From positions 1 through 38,253 of the forward strand of contig JALFVL010000017.1 of the NCBI GenBank assembly GCA_022787165.1: 38,253 nucleotides of DNA, in the 5' to 3' direction. Positions 1-6,801 of the stretch are shown here, one piece after another. The stretch's first letter is position 1, and the number at the start of each line of letters is the position of its first letter. The position numbers and the translations under genes were made by a program. The stretch comes from Clostridiales bacterium. Lineage in GTDB: Bacteria > Bacillota > Clostridia > Christensenellales > Aristaeellaceae. Below the pieces are notes generated by a model. That model was not told the origin of the DNA and made no database searches. It saw nothing but the letters and a program-made list of their open reading frames with translations.

Positions 1-696
1 GTGCAGGAGCCGATGCCGCGCGAGGACGTGGAGACGATCCTGAGCGCCGCCGTGCAGGCGCCCAGCGCGGGCAACATGACGCTGTGGACGATCATCAACG
101 TGACCGACCCGGAGAAGAAGCTGGCGCTCTCCAAATCCTGCGACAACCAGCCGTTCATCGCGACCGCGCCGCTGGTGCTCGTCTTCTGCGCGGACTACCG
201 CCGCTGGTTTGAGGTGTTCAAGACGCTCGACCTGGGCGAGGAACTGCGCACGCCGGGCGAGGGCGACTTCATGCTGGCTATGACCGATACGATCATCGCC
301 GCGCACGCGACCGTCGTCGCCGCCGACGCGCTGGGCTACGGCTCCTGCTACATCGGCGACATCATCGAGAACTGCGACATCCAGCGCGAAATCCTCGGCC
401 TGCCGGCATATGTCAAGCCCGTCTGCATGGCCGTGTACGGCAAGCCCACGCCCTTCCAGATCGAGCGCAAAAAGCCGCCGCGCTTTGACATCGCCGACGT
501 GGTGCATGAGAACAGCTACCGGCTCCAGGACGCCGGGGAGATGACCGCCATGCTCAAAAAGCGCCAGAACCTTGACGGCGAGGAATTCGACCGCTGGATC
601 ATGGCGTTCACCAAGCGCAAGTGGAACTGCGACTTCAGCCGCGAGATGACGCGCTCCGCCGCGCAGATGATCCGCGAGTGGTGCGAGGGAAAGTAA
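1..696 (+). CDS. Nitroreductase family protein, 5' end cut by window
   Basis: FMN-dependent oxidoreductase of the nitroreductase fold; such enzymes use NAD(P)H to reduce nitro groups, quinones or flavins in the cytoplasm, and the substrate here is unknown. The visible 231 residues begin just before the typical segment REDVETILSAAVQAPSAGN, where family members bind FMN phosphate, and continue through ALGYGSCYIGDI, the usual mid-domain glycine-rich stretch. The N-terminal Arg-Arg-Ser-x-Arg motif that precedes this in the family is absent, so the GTG at base 1 is most likely an internal valine codon and the real start lies upstream of the window. The C-terminal tail from about residue 160 is charged and longer than the minimal fold, as in NfsA-like members. 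The fold assignment is firm, the substrate is not. Confidence 0.85.
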   Translation: MQEPMPREDVETILSAAVQAPSAGNMTLWTIINVTDPEKKLALSKSCDNQPFIATAPLVLVFCADYRRWFEVFKTLDLGEELRTPGEGDFMLAMTDTIIAAHATVVAADALGYGSCYIGDIIENCDIQREILGLPAYVKPVCMAVYGKPTPFQIERKKPPRFDIADVVHENSYRLQDAGEMTAMLKKRQNLDGEEFDRWIMAFTKRKWNCDFSREMTRSAAQMIREWCEGK

Positions 697-727
697 CCGG
701 CGGGTCCCGTAAACAGAGAATGAAAAA

Positions 728-770
728 AGCCCGGAAGGAATGTAAAATACCCTTGACATTCCTCCGGGCT
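728..770. terminator. Inverted repeat overlapping the XRE promoter
   Basis: Arms 728-743 and 756-770 are complementary apart from one bulged base, with a 12-base loop. The run of six A at 723-728 gives a U-tract only for transcription on the minus strand; on the plus strand the stem is followed by TGTGCT, a poor terminator tail. The right arm contains the last bases of the -35 box of the next gene, so the element may instead be an operator. Confidence 0.55.
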
Positions 771-781
771 TGTGCTATCCT
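753..781 (+). promoter_or_regulatory. Promoter of the XRE gene, TTGACA-17-TATCCT
   Basis: TTGACA at 753-758, a 17-base spacer and TATCCT at 776-781. The start codon of the regulator is at 828, giving a leader of about 40 bases. The -35 box lies in the loop and right arm of the inverted repeat 728-770. Confidence 0.75.
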
Positions 782-827
782 ATGGATGTAAAGCAAGCTT
801 GACTTTTGAAGAATCGGAGGGTTCCGG

Positions 828-1034
828 ATGAAGAACAGACTGGAGACGCTCAGGCGGGAGAAGGGCATCCGCCAGGAGGACCTTGCCCAGGCGCTGAACG
901 TGTCGCGCCAGACGATCATCTCGCTGGAGAAGGGAAAGTACAACCCGTCTCTGGCGCTGGCGTTCAGGCTGGCGCGGTATTTTGCGCTGCCGATTGAAGA
1001 AATCTTTGACGATTCGGACGAGAATGACCGCTGA
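828..1034 (+). CDS. Small XRE-family helix-turn-helix regulator
   Basis: A 68-residue DNA-binding protein that is essentially one HTH_3 domain: residues 1-60 hold the pattern LETLRREKGIRQEDLAQALN, then VSRQTIISLEKGKYNPSLALA and a C-terminal FALPIEEIFD. This is the compact YgzD/PlnR type found beside small membrane proteins in Firmicutes. The start ATG follows GGAGGG at a good distance. It is 29 bases upstream of a four-helix membrane protein on the same strand, so the pair is probably one operon. In known pairs the regulator often controls its own operon; the inverted repeat over the promoter (728-770) would be a natural operator, but that is inference. Confidence 0.9.
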   Translation: MKNRLETLRREKGIRQEDLAQALNVSRQTIISLEKGKYNPSLALAFRLARYFALPIEEIFDDSDENDR

Positions 1035-1063
1035 CGCGGGAGAGAGAAAAGAGGAACATCGAT

Positions 1064-1498
1064 ATGAAATGCAAGCAAACGGAAAAGAAGAGCATGACGG
1101 TCATGCTGATTGTGGGAATGATTCTGCTGATTGGGGGCTTTGGCGCGGCCCGACTGCTGCCCGAGGAGCAGCATCTGGCGACGCGGCTGGCGGGCTTCGT
1201 GTCGGGCATCGGCGGTGCGTTTGCCGCGATTGGCGCGGTCGTGCTGATCCGGCGCGCCGTGATCGGCGAGGAGCGGGCGAAGGACAGCGAGCTCTCCATG
1301 AAGGACGAGCGCGGGCAGATGATTGCCTACCGGGCGCAATGCCTGCTGGCGATCGCGGCGGTGCTCTCGCTGTGCGTGATTGTCTTCGTGTCGCTCATGC
1401 GCGGGGATACGTTCATGATGCTGCTGGCGGCCGCGCTTTGCCTGGTGTCCGCGGCGGTCAAGGTGGGCGCGCTCTGGTTCTACGGAAAGAGGATGTAA
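1064..1498 (+). CDS. Four-helix membrane protein paired with XRE regulator
   Basis: A 144-residue integral membrane protein of unknown function. Hydrophobic segments lie near residues 11-30, 42-64, 90-112 and 116-138. Between helices 2 and 3 is a charged cytoplasmic stretch, SELSMKDERGQMIAYRAQ; the pattern of acidic residue, Lys-Asp-Glu-Arg and Ile-x-x-[Lys/Arg]-Ala is typical of small Firmicute membrane proteins encoded next to XRE regulators (DUF2178-like). A weak ribosome binding site (AGAGGA) precedes the ATG. It probably shares the promoter at 753-781. No transport or catalytic motif is visible. Confidence 0.75.
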   Translation: MKCKQTEKKSMTVMLIVGMILLIGGFGAARLLPEEQHLATRLAGFVSGIGGAFAAIGAVVLIRRAVIGEERAKDSELSMKDERGQMIAYRAQCLLAIAAVLSLCVIVFVSLMRGDTFMMLLAAALCLVSAAVKVGALWFYGKRM

Positions 1499-1529
1499 TC
1501 CTGTTCCCGGATAGAAAGAAGCTATAGGC

Positions 1530-1665
1530 GCGAAGCGAATATGGGGTCAAGGGGCGAAGTCCCTTGGCAGGTTTGGGCGGCAGCCCAACGTATTTCTTGA
1601 TGGCGAAGCCATTCCCTGAAAGCAGTCAGGGAGCGAAGCGTTACCTGACGGGGAATTTCCTCAAG
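1530..1665. repeat. Cluster of short stem-loops, likely intergenic repeat
   Basis: Five small hairpins follow each other: 1549-1565 (AAGGG around GCGAAGT), 1573-1588 (TTGGGC/GCCCAA, 4-base loop), 1600-1612 (ATGGC-GAA-GCCAT), 1614-1631 (CCCTGA/TCAGGG) and a GCGAAGC at 1632-1639. Loops are of the GAA or GCA kind. The stretch has no open frame of its own. It resembles the mosaic intergenic repeats seen in gut Clostridia; copy number in the genome cannot be judged from one window. Confidence 0.5.
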
Positions 1666-1695
1666 GCTCGAATGGATTGGAGAATAGGATAGCCG

Positions 1696-1740
1696 CACGG
1701 CGGCCGGGGGGAAATCATTGAACCCCGGCCGCCGTGTCTT
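1696..1740 (+). terminator. Strong GC-rich hairpin
   Basis: Arms 1696-1709 and 1723-1736 form a perfect 14-base stem with a 13-base loop, followed by TCTT. It closes the XRE/membrane protein operon and lies immediately before the next promoter. Confidence 0.75.
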
Positions 1741-1768
1741 GTGCAATCCCTCCCGGGTGCGATATAAT
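1739..1768 (+). promoter_or_regulatory. Promoter of the hydrolase gene
   Basis: TATAAT at 1763-1768 with a weak -35 TTGTGC at 1739-1744 (18-base spacer). The in-frame ATG at 1780 would lie almost on the transcription start, which supports the ATG at 1801. Confidence 0.6.
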
Positions 1769-1800
1769 AGAAGCAAAGAATGGAAACGGAGGGGTTGAGG

Positions 1801-2766
1801 ATGGCAGAGCTTGTACGGGAAGAAAACTATGAACGGCTGATGCGCAAGATTGTCGAGCCGGGCCTCGCGGCGATGCGGGAAGAAATCGACATGCCGCTCT
1901 CGGGCGGTGGAACGCTGCACGCGGAGGTCTACAACCGGCTGGACGCGCAGCGCGCCGTGATCATCCTGCACGGATATACGGAGTCGGCGGAGAAGTTCCG
2001 GGAGATGACGTGGTATTTCATCCATGCGGGCTTCAGCGTCTTCGCGATGGATCACCGCGGGCACGGCCGCTCCGTGCGCGCGCTGGAGGACACGTCCATC
2101 ACGCATGTCGAGCACTTTGAGGACTATCTGCATGACCTGGAGGAATTCATGGAGAAGGTCGTGCGCCCGAGGATGCAGGGCGGAACGCTCTGCCTGTACG
2201 CGCATTCGATGGGCGGCGCCGTGGGCGCGTTTGCGCTGATGGAGCATCCTGACTGGTTTGCCCGCGCCGTGCTGACCGCACCGATGATCGCGCCGGTTTC
2301 AAGGCCGCTGACGCCTGGGCTGGCGCGCGCGCTGACCGGCCTGCTGTGTGCGCTGGGGCAGGGCAAGCGGCGCGCGTTTATCGGCAAGCCGTTTGATCCT
2401 GCGAGCGAGACATTCGAGACATCCTTCTCGACCAGCCGGGCGCGTTTTGACTATTACGAGCGCAAGCGGGTGGAGAACCGGCATCTGCAGAACTGCTCGC
2501 CGACCTACGGCTGGGTGCGCGAGGCTGTGAACGTTACGCGCAAACTGCTCGATCCGCAAAACGACGCGAAAATCGTCACGCCGCTGCTGCTGTGCCAGGC
2601 AGGACAGGACACGATCGTCTGCCTGCCGGAGCAGGAGCAGTTTGTCGCGCAGGTGAAGGGCGCCAGGCTCATCCGCTACGAAACGGCTCGCCACGAGATC
2701 TATAACTCGACCGACGACGTCATGGAGCGCTATGTGGACGATGTGCTCGGCTTCCTGGCCGAGTAA
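1801..2766 (+). CDS. Alpha/beta hydrolase, monoacylglycerol lipase-like
   Basis: A 321-residue cytoplasmic serine hydrolase of the hydrolase_4 / lysophospholipase group, which cleave ester bonds of lipids or small esters; the true substrate is not evident. The oxyanion-hole motif VIILHGYTES is followed by MDHRGHGRS, then the nucleophile elbow YAHSMGG with Ser136. An aspartate in QAGQDTIVC and a histidine in ETARHEIYNS complete the triad order Ser-Asp-His. The start was set at 1801 because ACGGAGGGG stands 6-9 bases before it; the ATG at 1780 has no ribosome binding site. The gene has its own promoter and is followed 33 bases later by a dehydrogenase gene, so the two may be cotranscribed. Confidence 0.88.
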   Translation: MAELVREENYERLMRKIVEPGLAAMREEIDMPLSGGGTLHAEVYNRLDAQRAVIILHGYTESAEKFREMTWYFIHAGFSVFAMDHRGHGRSVRALEDTSITHVEHFEDYLHDLEEFMEKVVRPRMQGGTLCLYAHSMGGAVGAFALMEHPDWFARAVLTAPMIAPVSRPLTPGLARALTGLLCALGQGKRRAFIGKPFDPASETFETSFSTSRARFDYYERKRVENRHLQNCSPTYGWVREAVNVTRKLLDPQNDAKIVTPLLLCQAGQDTIVCLPEQEQFVAQVKGARLIRYETARHEIYNSTDDVMERYVDDVLGFLAE

Positions 2767-2799
2767 ATCGAAGGGATTATGCATAAAGGAGACGGGAGC

Positions 2800-3861
2800 A
2801 TGGAAAAGATTCGCTTTGCCGTGGCGGGCTCGGGCTGGCGCGCGCGGTTCTATCTGCGCGCGGCGCAGCTGCTGCCGGAATGCTTCGAGCTGACAGGCGT
2901 CCTCTGTCACAGCGCGCAGGGCGCAAAGGCGCTGGCCAGGGAGACGGGCGTCAGGACGTGCACGACGATTGGCGCGCTGCTGGCGGATTCGCCGTCGTTC
3001 GTCGTCTCCTGCGTGCGCAAGGCTGCGATGCCGGAGATGGTGACGCTGCTGCTCAAGGCGGGCGTCCCCGTGCTGAGCGAAACGCCGCTGGCGACGGATA
3101 TCTCGACGCTGCGCTCGCTTTATGAGACGCAGCGGCGGACGGGCACGGCGCTTGAGCTGGCCGAGCAGTATTTCCTCTGGCCGACGCATCAGGCGCGGCG
3201 CGCGCTCATTGACCGCGGGCTGCTCGGGCAGGTGACCAGCTGCGCGCTGTCGATGATGCACGACTATCACGCGGTGAGCATGCTGCGCTTCTATCTGGGG
3301 GAGGAAGACGGCGAGGTTCAGATTCGCGCGCGGCGCGTGACCTCGCCCATCGTCAAAACCGGCGACCGCTCCGGCCTGATCGCTGGCGGGCCGGTCGAGG
3401 AGGAAAACCGCGTGCTGGCGCAGCTGACCTATGCCGACGGACGGCTGGGCCTGTACGACTTCGCGGGCACGCAGTATCACAGCGCGATCCGCAGCAGCCA
3501 CCTGCGCATCCTGGGCACGCGGGGCGAGATCTTCGACGACGACGTCCGCTGGGTCGACGCGCAGGGACGGCCGCAGCAGGAGCGGCTTCAGGTCGAGCGC
3601 GACCGCATGAGCGGCACGGTGCGCGCCGTCAGCTTCCAGGGCGAGCGGCTGTATGAAAACCCGTTCCGCGCGGATGTGACGATGAGCGAGGATGAAATCG
3701 CCGTGTGCAGCGTGCTTGAGCGCATGGACGAAACCCTGCGCACGGGCGTGCCCTTCTATCCGCTGGCGCATGCCTTCCGCGACGCCTACATCGCCTGCTT
3801 GATGACGGGCGCTGCCGACGAGGATGGAAGAATCCACACGGTCGCGATGGACTGGGACTGA
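2800..3861 (+). CDS. Gfo/Idh/MocA family oxidoreductase
   Basis: A 353-residue putative NAD(P)-dependent dehydrogenase, probably acting on a sugar, inositol or related polyol. The N-terminal Rossmann fold begins MEKIRFAVAGSGWRARF, with the nucleotide-binding Gly-x-Gly. The position of the family's Glu-Lys-Pro motif reads SETPLA, so the usual lysine of EKP, which contacts substrate and cofactor, is threonine here. The C-terminal domain from about residue 125 holds the dimer-forming sheet. AAAGGAG at 2785-2791 selects the ATG at 2800. The missing lysine may mean weak or altered catalysis. The substrate cannot be named. Confidence 0.85.
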   Translation: MEKIRFAVAGSGWRARFYLRAAQLLPECFELTGVLCHSAQGAKALARETGVRTCTTIGALLADSPSFVVSCVRKAAMPEMVTLLLKAGVPVLSETPLATDISTLRSLYETQRRTGTALELAEQYFLWPTHQARRALIDRGLLGQVTSCALSMMHDYHAVSMLRFYLGEEDGEVQIRARRVTSPIVKTGDRSGLIAGGPVEEENRVLAQLTYADGRLGLYDFAGTQYHSAIRSSHLRILGTRGEIFDDDVRWVDAQGRPQQERLQVERDRMSGTVRAVSFQGERLYENPFRADVTMSEDEIAVCSVLERMDETLRTGVPFYPLAHAFRDAYIACLMTGAADEDGRIHTVAMDWD

Positions 3862-3890
3862 GCAAAGCGCGGACGGGTCAGCGTTTCCCG

Positions 3891-3920
3891 TTGACAGGCC
3901 GGGGCCTGACGTGTTAAAGT
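3891..3920 (+). promoter_or_regulatory. Promoter of second nitroreductase, TTGACA box
   Basis: TTGACA at 3891-3896, then TTAAAG at 3914-3919 (17-base spacer) or TAAAGT at 3915-3920 (18-base spacer). The gene starts at 3984. Confidence 0.7.
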
Positions 3921-3983
3921 ATAAGAACTGGGTTTTGGACACATCACCGGGGCGTCATGCCCGCGGATCGGGAGCGAAGCGAC

Positions 3984-4700
3984 ATGTTTGAACTGAAACT
4001 GGAAAAGAACTGGTATGACGCGCTGTACGCGCGCAGCTCTGTGCGCAAATACACGGGCGCGCCGGACAAGGAGCAGCTGGATCGCCTGGGCGTGCTCTGC
4101 CGCAAGGTGAGCTGGCAGGGCATCACCGTGCGCATGTTCAAGGGGCCGGGCCTCAAGAGCAGCATCAAGGGGACGGACGTCTACGCCGTCATCGTCGCCA
4201 AGAAGGGCACCCCGATGGAGCTGGAAGGCTACATGGGCGAGGCCATCGTGCTGGAGGCGACGGCGATGGGCCTTGGCACCTGCTGGCTGGGCGCGGGCTT
4301 CTATCCCGACGTCATCAGCCGCAACGTCAATCTGCAGAGCGACGAGGCCGTTCACTGCGTCATCGCCATCGGCAAGGCGGAGCGAGTGCCCTTTGCGCCC
4401 AAGCGCATGGACGTGCAGAAGCTCTGCGGCAAGACGGAGGAGCAGCTCGCCGCGCTCGGCGCCTGGCAGAAGGAGGCCGTGCTCGCGGCGCGCGTTGCGC
4501 CCAGCGCGATCAACCAGCAGCCCTGGAAGCTCGAGGCCGAAAGCGTGGGCGTGTCGATCCTTGAGCGCTCGGTGCTCTACAAGAAATACGCGCCGCTGGA
4601 TCGCGGCATCTGCATGCTGCATGCCGCTGTGGGCGCATACCACGCGGGTCGCGAGGCCGTCTTCAAGAAGACGGACGGCGGCTACCTCATGCGGGCGTAA
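3984..4700 (+). CDS. Nitroreductase family protein, TM1586-like
   Basis: A 238-residue FMN-fold protein. The N-terminus has the classical LYARSSVRKYTGAP motif (Arg-x-Ser-x-Arg-Lys-Tyr), which binds FMN, and a second segment VAPSAINQQPWKLE near residues 170-184 repeats the theme in the C-terminal half. This tandem half-domain layout matches the putative TM nitroreductase family (PF14512), in which one chain forms a pseudo-dimer. The substrate is unknown. The ATG at 3984 follows CGGGAG; an in-frame ATG at 3957 lacks a good site. It has its own promoter and is the second nitroreductase in the window, of a different subfamily from the one at 1-696. Confidence 0.85.
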   Translation: MFELKLEKNWYDALYARSSVRKYTGAPDKEQLDRLGVLCRKVSWQGITVRMFKGPGLKSSIKGTDVYAVIVAKKGTPMELEGYMGEAIVLEATAMGLGTCWLGAGFYPDVISRNVNLQSDEAVHCVIAIGKAERVPFAPKRMDVQKLCGKTEEQLAALGAWQKEAVLAARVAPSAINQQPWKLEAESVGVSILERSVLYKKYAPLDRGICMLHAAVGAYHAGREAVFKKTDGGYLMRA

Positions 4701-4734
4701 CCCATGCATGGAAGCACAAAACGCACATAAAGCC

Positions 4735-4775
4735 ATCCTCCTTGGGGAAGATATTCCCGAAGGAGGATTTTCCTT
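4735..4775 (+). promoter_or_regulatory. Inverted repeat sequestering the DUF421 ribosome binding site
   Basis: Arms 4735-4749 and 4754-4768 are complementary at 14 of 15 positions with a GATA loop, followed by TTTTCCTT. The right arm contains AAGGAGG (4760-4766), the ribosome binding site of the ATG at 4776 with 9-base spacing. It can be read as a terminator of the nitroreductase gene or as a translational switch. Confidence 0.7.
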
Positions 4776-5501
4776 ATGCTCAACGGTTTCCTGAGAACGG
4801 CCATCCTGTTTTTCGTGACGACGGTCGTGCTGCGGCTGATGGGCAAGCGGCAGCTGGCGCAGCTGCAGCCCTATGAGGTGGTCATCACGCTGATGATCTC
4901 CGATCTGGCGACGCAGCCGATGAGCGACGTCGAGATCCCGCTGCTGGGCGGCGTGGTCTCCATCCTGACACTGCTGCTGCTGCACAGCCTGCTCAGTGTG
5001 CTTGCGTTTTGCAGCATGCGTTTGCGGCGAATCATCTGCGGGCGCCCGAGCGTGCTCGTGCGGGACGGCAGAATCTGCGAAGGAGAGCTGCGCAGGCTCT
5101 GCTTTGACCTCTCGGATCTGATGGAGGGCATCCGTGCCAATGGTGTGCTTGGCCTTCAGGAGACGGGCAGCGTCGTGCTGGAAACCAATGGCGCGTTGAG
5201 CGTATTTCCCTCGGCGGATAGCCGGCCTCCGACGCGGCAGGAGCTGGGTATGCCGGGGCGCTACGACGGCATCCCGCTGACGCTGATCCTCGACGGGAAG
5301 ATGCAGACGCGGACGCTGCGCATCGCGGGTCTTGACGAGGGCTGGCTCAGGCGGCTTTTGCAGGGACAGGGCATTGAGCGGGATGCCGACGTGCTGCTGG
5401 CGGCGCTGGACACACAGGGCGTGCTGCTTGTGCAGGAGCGAGGCGATGCGGGGCGGCTGCTGACGATTCCCGCGGTCAGCGAGGACAAGGTGAGGTGGTA
5501 G
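4776..5501 (+). CDS. DUF421 / YetF-family membrane protein
   Basis: A 241-residue protein of the YetF family, membrane proteins of mostly unknown role; some Bacillus members affect germination or spore properties. Three hydrophobic helices lie near residues 5-25, 30-50 and 55-76. The family signature GKRQLAQLQPYEVVITLMIS is present, followed by DLATQPMSD. The cytoplasmic C-terminal domain has the usual RPSVLVRDGRI and LSDLMEGIRANGV stretches. The start codon follows AAGGAGG that lies inside an inverted repeat. A DUF4363 gene begins 1 base after the stop, a pairing common in Firmicutes, so the two probably act together in the membrane. Confidence 0.9.
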   Translation: MLNGFLRTAILFFVTTVVLRLMGKRQLAQLQPYEVVITLMISDLATQPMSDVEIPLLGGVVSILTLLLLHSLLSVLAFCSMRLRRIICGRPSVLVRDGRICEGELRRLCFDLSDLMEGIRANGVLGLQETGSVVLETNGALSVFPSADSRPPTRQELGMPGRYDGIPLTLILDGKMQTRTLRIAGLDEGWLRRLLQGQGIERDADVLLAALDTQGVLLVQERGDAGRLLTIPAVSEDKVRW

Positions 5502-5502
5502 C

Positions 5503-5886
5503 ATGTGCAGAAAGCTGATGACCATACTGGCGGTTGCGCTGATTCTTACGGCGCTGGCCGTCGTGGAGCAGCGGCTGGTGACCCATCTCACGGACGACGC
5601 GCTGACCAGGATATCGGCGCTCCTGGAGCTGGTCCGGGAGGGAGAAATGGAGACGGCGCTGCAAAAAGCCCGCGAGCTCGACCTGCATTGGGACGAGCAC
5701 GCGGGCGAATTGGAGGTGCTGGTCGATCACAGCTCGACCGACGAGGTGCGCTACGGGCTCTCGCGGCTGATTGCGGCGCTGGAGGCGGAGGATCGTGCCG
5801 CGGCGCTGATCTATGCCAGCGAGGTGGAGGGCGGCATCGAGCATGTGCGCGAGCGGCAGGCGTTTTCGGTTCAGAACCTGCTCTGA
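5503..5886 (+). CDS. DUF4363 family protein
   Basis: A 127-residue protein with one N-terminal membrane helix (about residues 5-22) and an extracytoplasmic helical domain. That domain has regular heptad-like patterns such as ALTRISALLELVREGEME and a paired arrangement of Trp and acidic residues (DLHWDEHAGELEVLVDH). DUF4363 genes usually follow DUF421 genes. The start lies 1 base past the upstream stop, so the two are translationally coupled. The function is unknown. It ends only 7 bases from the convergent HD-domain gene. Confidence 0.8.
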   Translation: MCRKLMTILAVALILTALAVVEQRLVTHLTDDALTRISALLELVREGEMETALQKARELDLHWDEHAGELEVLVDHSSTDEVRYGLSRLIAALEAEDRAAALIYASEVEGGIEHVRERQAFSVQNLL

Positions 5887-5893
5887 CGCCCGG

Positions 5894-6466
5894 TTACATC
5901 GCTTCCATCTCGCTTGCGATCGCAGCCTCATCGGGCTTCATGGCCTCCAGCGTGCGCAGCAGGAGGTCATCCAGCTCCCAGCCCAGCAGCTGCGCGCCCT
6001 GCGCGATGACCTCGCGCGAGCAGCCGGCGGCAAAGCCCTTTGACTTGTATTTCTTCTTCAGGCTCTTGAGATCCATGTCGGTGATGCTGCCGGAGGGGCG
6101 CATCTTGGCGCAGGCGCCAATCAGGCCGGTCAGCTCGTCGCAGGCGAAGAGCACCTTCTCCATCTCGTGTTCCGGGGCGACGTCGGTGCAGATGCCGAAG
6201 CCGTGGCAGACGACGGCGTGAATCAGGCGCTCGTCCGCGCCGCCGTCGCGCAGCAGCTCGACGCATTTGACGCAGTGCTGCTCGGGCCACTGCTCAAAGT
6301 CGATGTCATGCAGCAGGCCGACGATGGCCCAGAAATCGGCCTCCTCGCCGTAACCGAGGGAATCAGCCATCCGGCGCATGACCTTGGAGACCGTCAGCGC
6401 GTGGCAGAGGTGGAAGGGCTCGCTGTTGTACTTACGCAGCAGCGCAAGGGCTTCTTCGTAGGACAT
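5894..6466 (-). CDS. HD-domain hydrolase (HDIG type)
   Basis: A 190-residue metal-dependent phosphohydrolase of the HD superfamily. Visible metal-binding residues are His22 (FHLCHALTV), His53-Asp54 (VGLLHDIDFE) and a later CHGFGICTD / ACDELTGLI segment with the last conserved aspartate. Such stand-alone proteins act on nucleotides or are of unknown substrate. The start ATG at 6466 is preceded by AAAGGAG on the minus strand. The gene has a perfect consensus promoter and a leader of about 140 bases with two strong stem-loops (see 6467-6641), unusual for a presumed housekeeping hydrolase. Confidence 0.88.
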   Translation of the reverse strand: MSYEEALALLRKYNSEPFHLCHALTVSKVMRRMADSLGYGEEADFWAIVGLLHDIDFEQWPEQHCVKCVELLRDGGADERLIHAVVCHGFGICTDVAPEHEMEKVLFACDELTGLIGACAKMRPSGSITDMDLKSLKKKYKSKGFAAGCSREVIAQGAQLLGWELDDLLLRTLEAMKPDEAAIASEMEAM

Positions 6467-6488
6467 GATGGTTCTGCTCCTTTACTCT

Positions 6489-6577
6489 GAAAGTCCCTCT
6501 GCAAAGCTCCGGCCTCGACCGAGAAGCAGCGGGACTTTCATCACTTGGTCGGAAATGCAACCGGCATCATGCCGGTT
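6489..6577 (-). promoter_or_regulatory. Structured 5' leader of the HD gene
   Basis: Read on the minus strand, the leader first forms a hairpin from the palindrome 6559-6577 (AACCGGC/GCCGGTT). A second, larger stem-loop then has outer arms GAAAGTCCC and GGGACTTTC at 6531-6539 and 6489-6497, a perfect 9-base match. Inside it CTGC/GCAG and CTCGG/CCGGAG can extend the stem. No U-tract follows, so it is not a plain terminator. I do not recognise a known riboswitch or T-box consensus. Confidence 0.6.
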
Positions 6578-6612
6578 TTGATGTGAATCGTGGAAAAATG
6601 GAAATCGACTGT

Positions 6613-6641
6613 ATTATACCAGCGGCATTCCGGCGTGTCAA
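6613..6641 (-). promoter_or_regulatory. Perfect consensus promoter of the HD gene
   Basis: On the minus strand TTGACA (6641-6636), 17-base spacer, TATAAT (6618-6613). Transcription should start near 6606. Confidence 0.88.
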
Positions 6642-6766
6642 TGCGCAGCAGACAGGGAGTATCGATGCAAATATGAAGGAAAAAAACAGATTTATTCAAA
6701 AAACGCTTAAAAATGAAAAGAGAAGAGATGGAACGGGATTTTTTGTAAATTGATTTGCAAAATGAC
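6642..6766. other. AT-rich spacer between divergent promoters
   Basis: A-rich stretch between the -35 boxes of the HD gene and the small RNA. I see no open frame with a ribosome binding site and no stable hairpin. Confidence 0.5.
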
Positions 6767-6795
6767 TTGACAGGCTGAGACGAAGGTCGTATAAT
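6767..6795 (+). promoter_or_regulatory. Perfect consensus promoter of a small RNA
   Basis: TTGACA at 6767-6772, 17-base spacer, TATAAT at 6790-6795. No open frame with a ribosome binding site follows before the terminator at 6897-6924. Confidence 0.88.
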
Positions 6796-6801
6796 TCTCG
6801 C

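Noticed and set aside
2299-5591. Two very long antisense open frames of 547 and 601 codons on the minus strand
   Set aside because: They lie opposite well-supported genes, have shadow composition (Arg, His, Ala, Gln rich), no ribosome binding site and no recognisable domain. GC-rich codon use keeps the opposite frames open.
6489-6606. T-box or known riboswitch before the HD gene
   Set aside because: No T-box core (AGGGTGGNACCGCG), no specifier loop layout, and no terminator tail; no other consensus I know fits.
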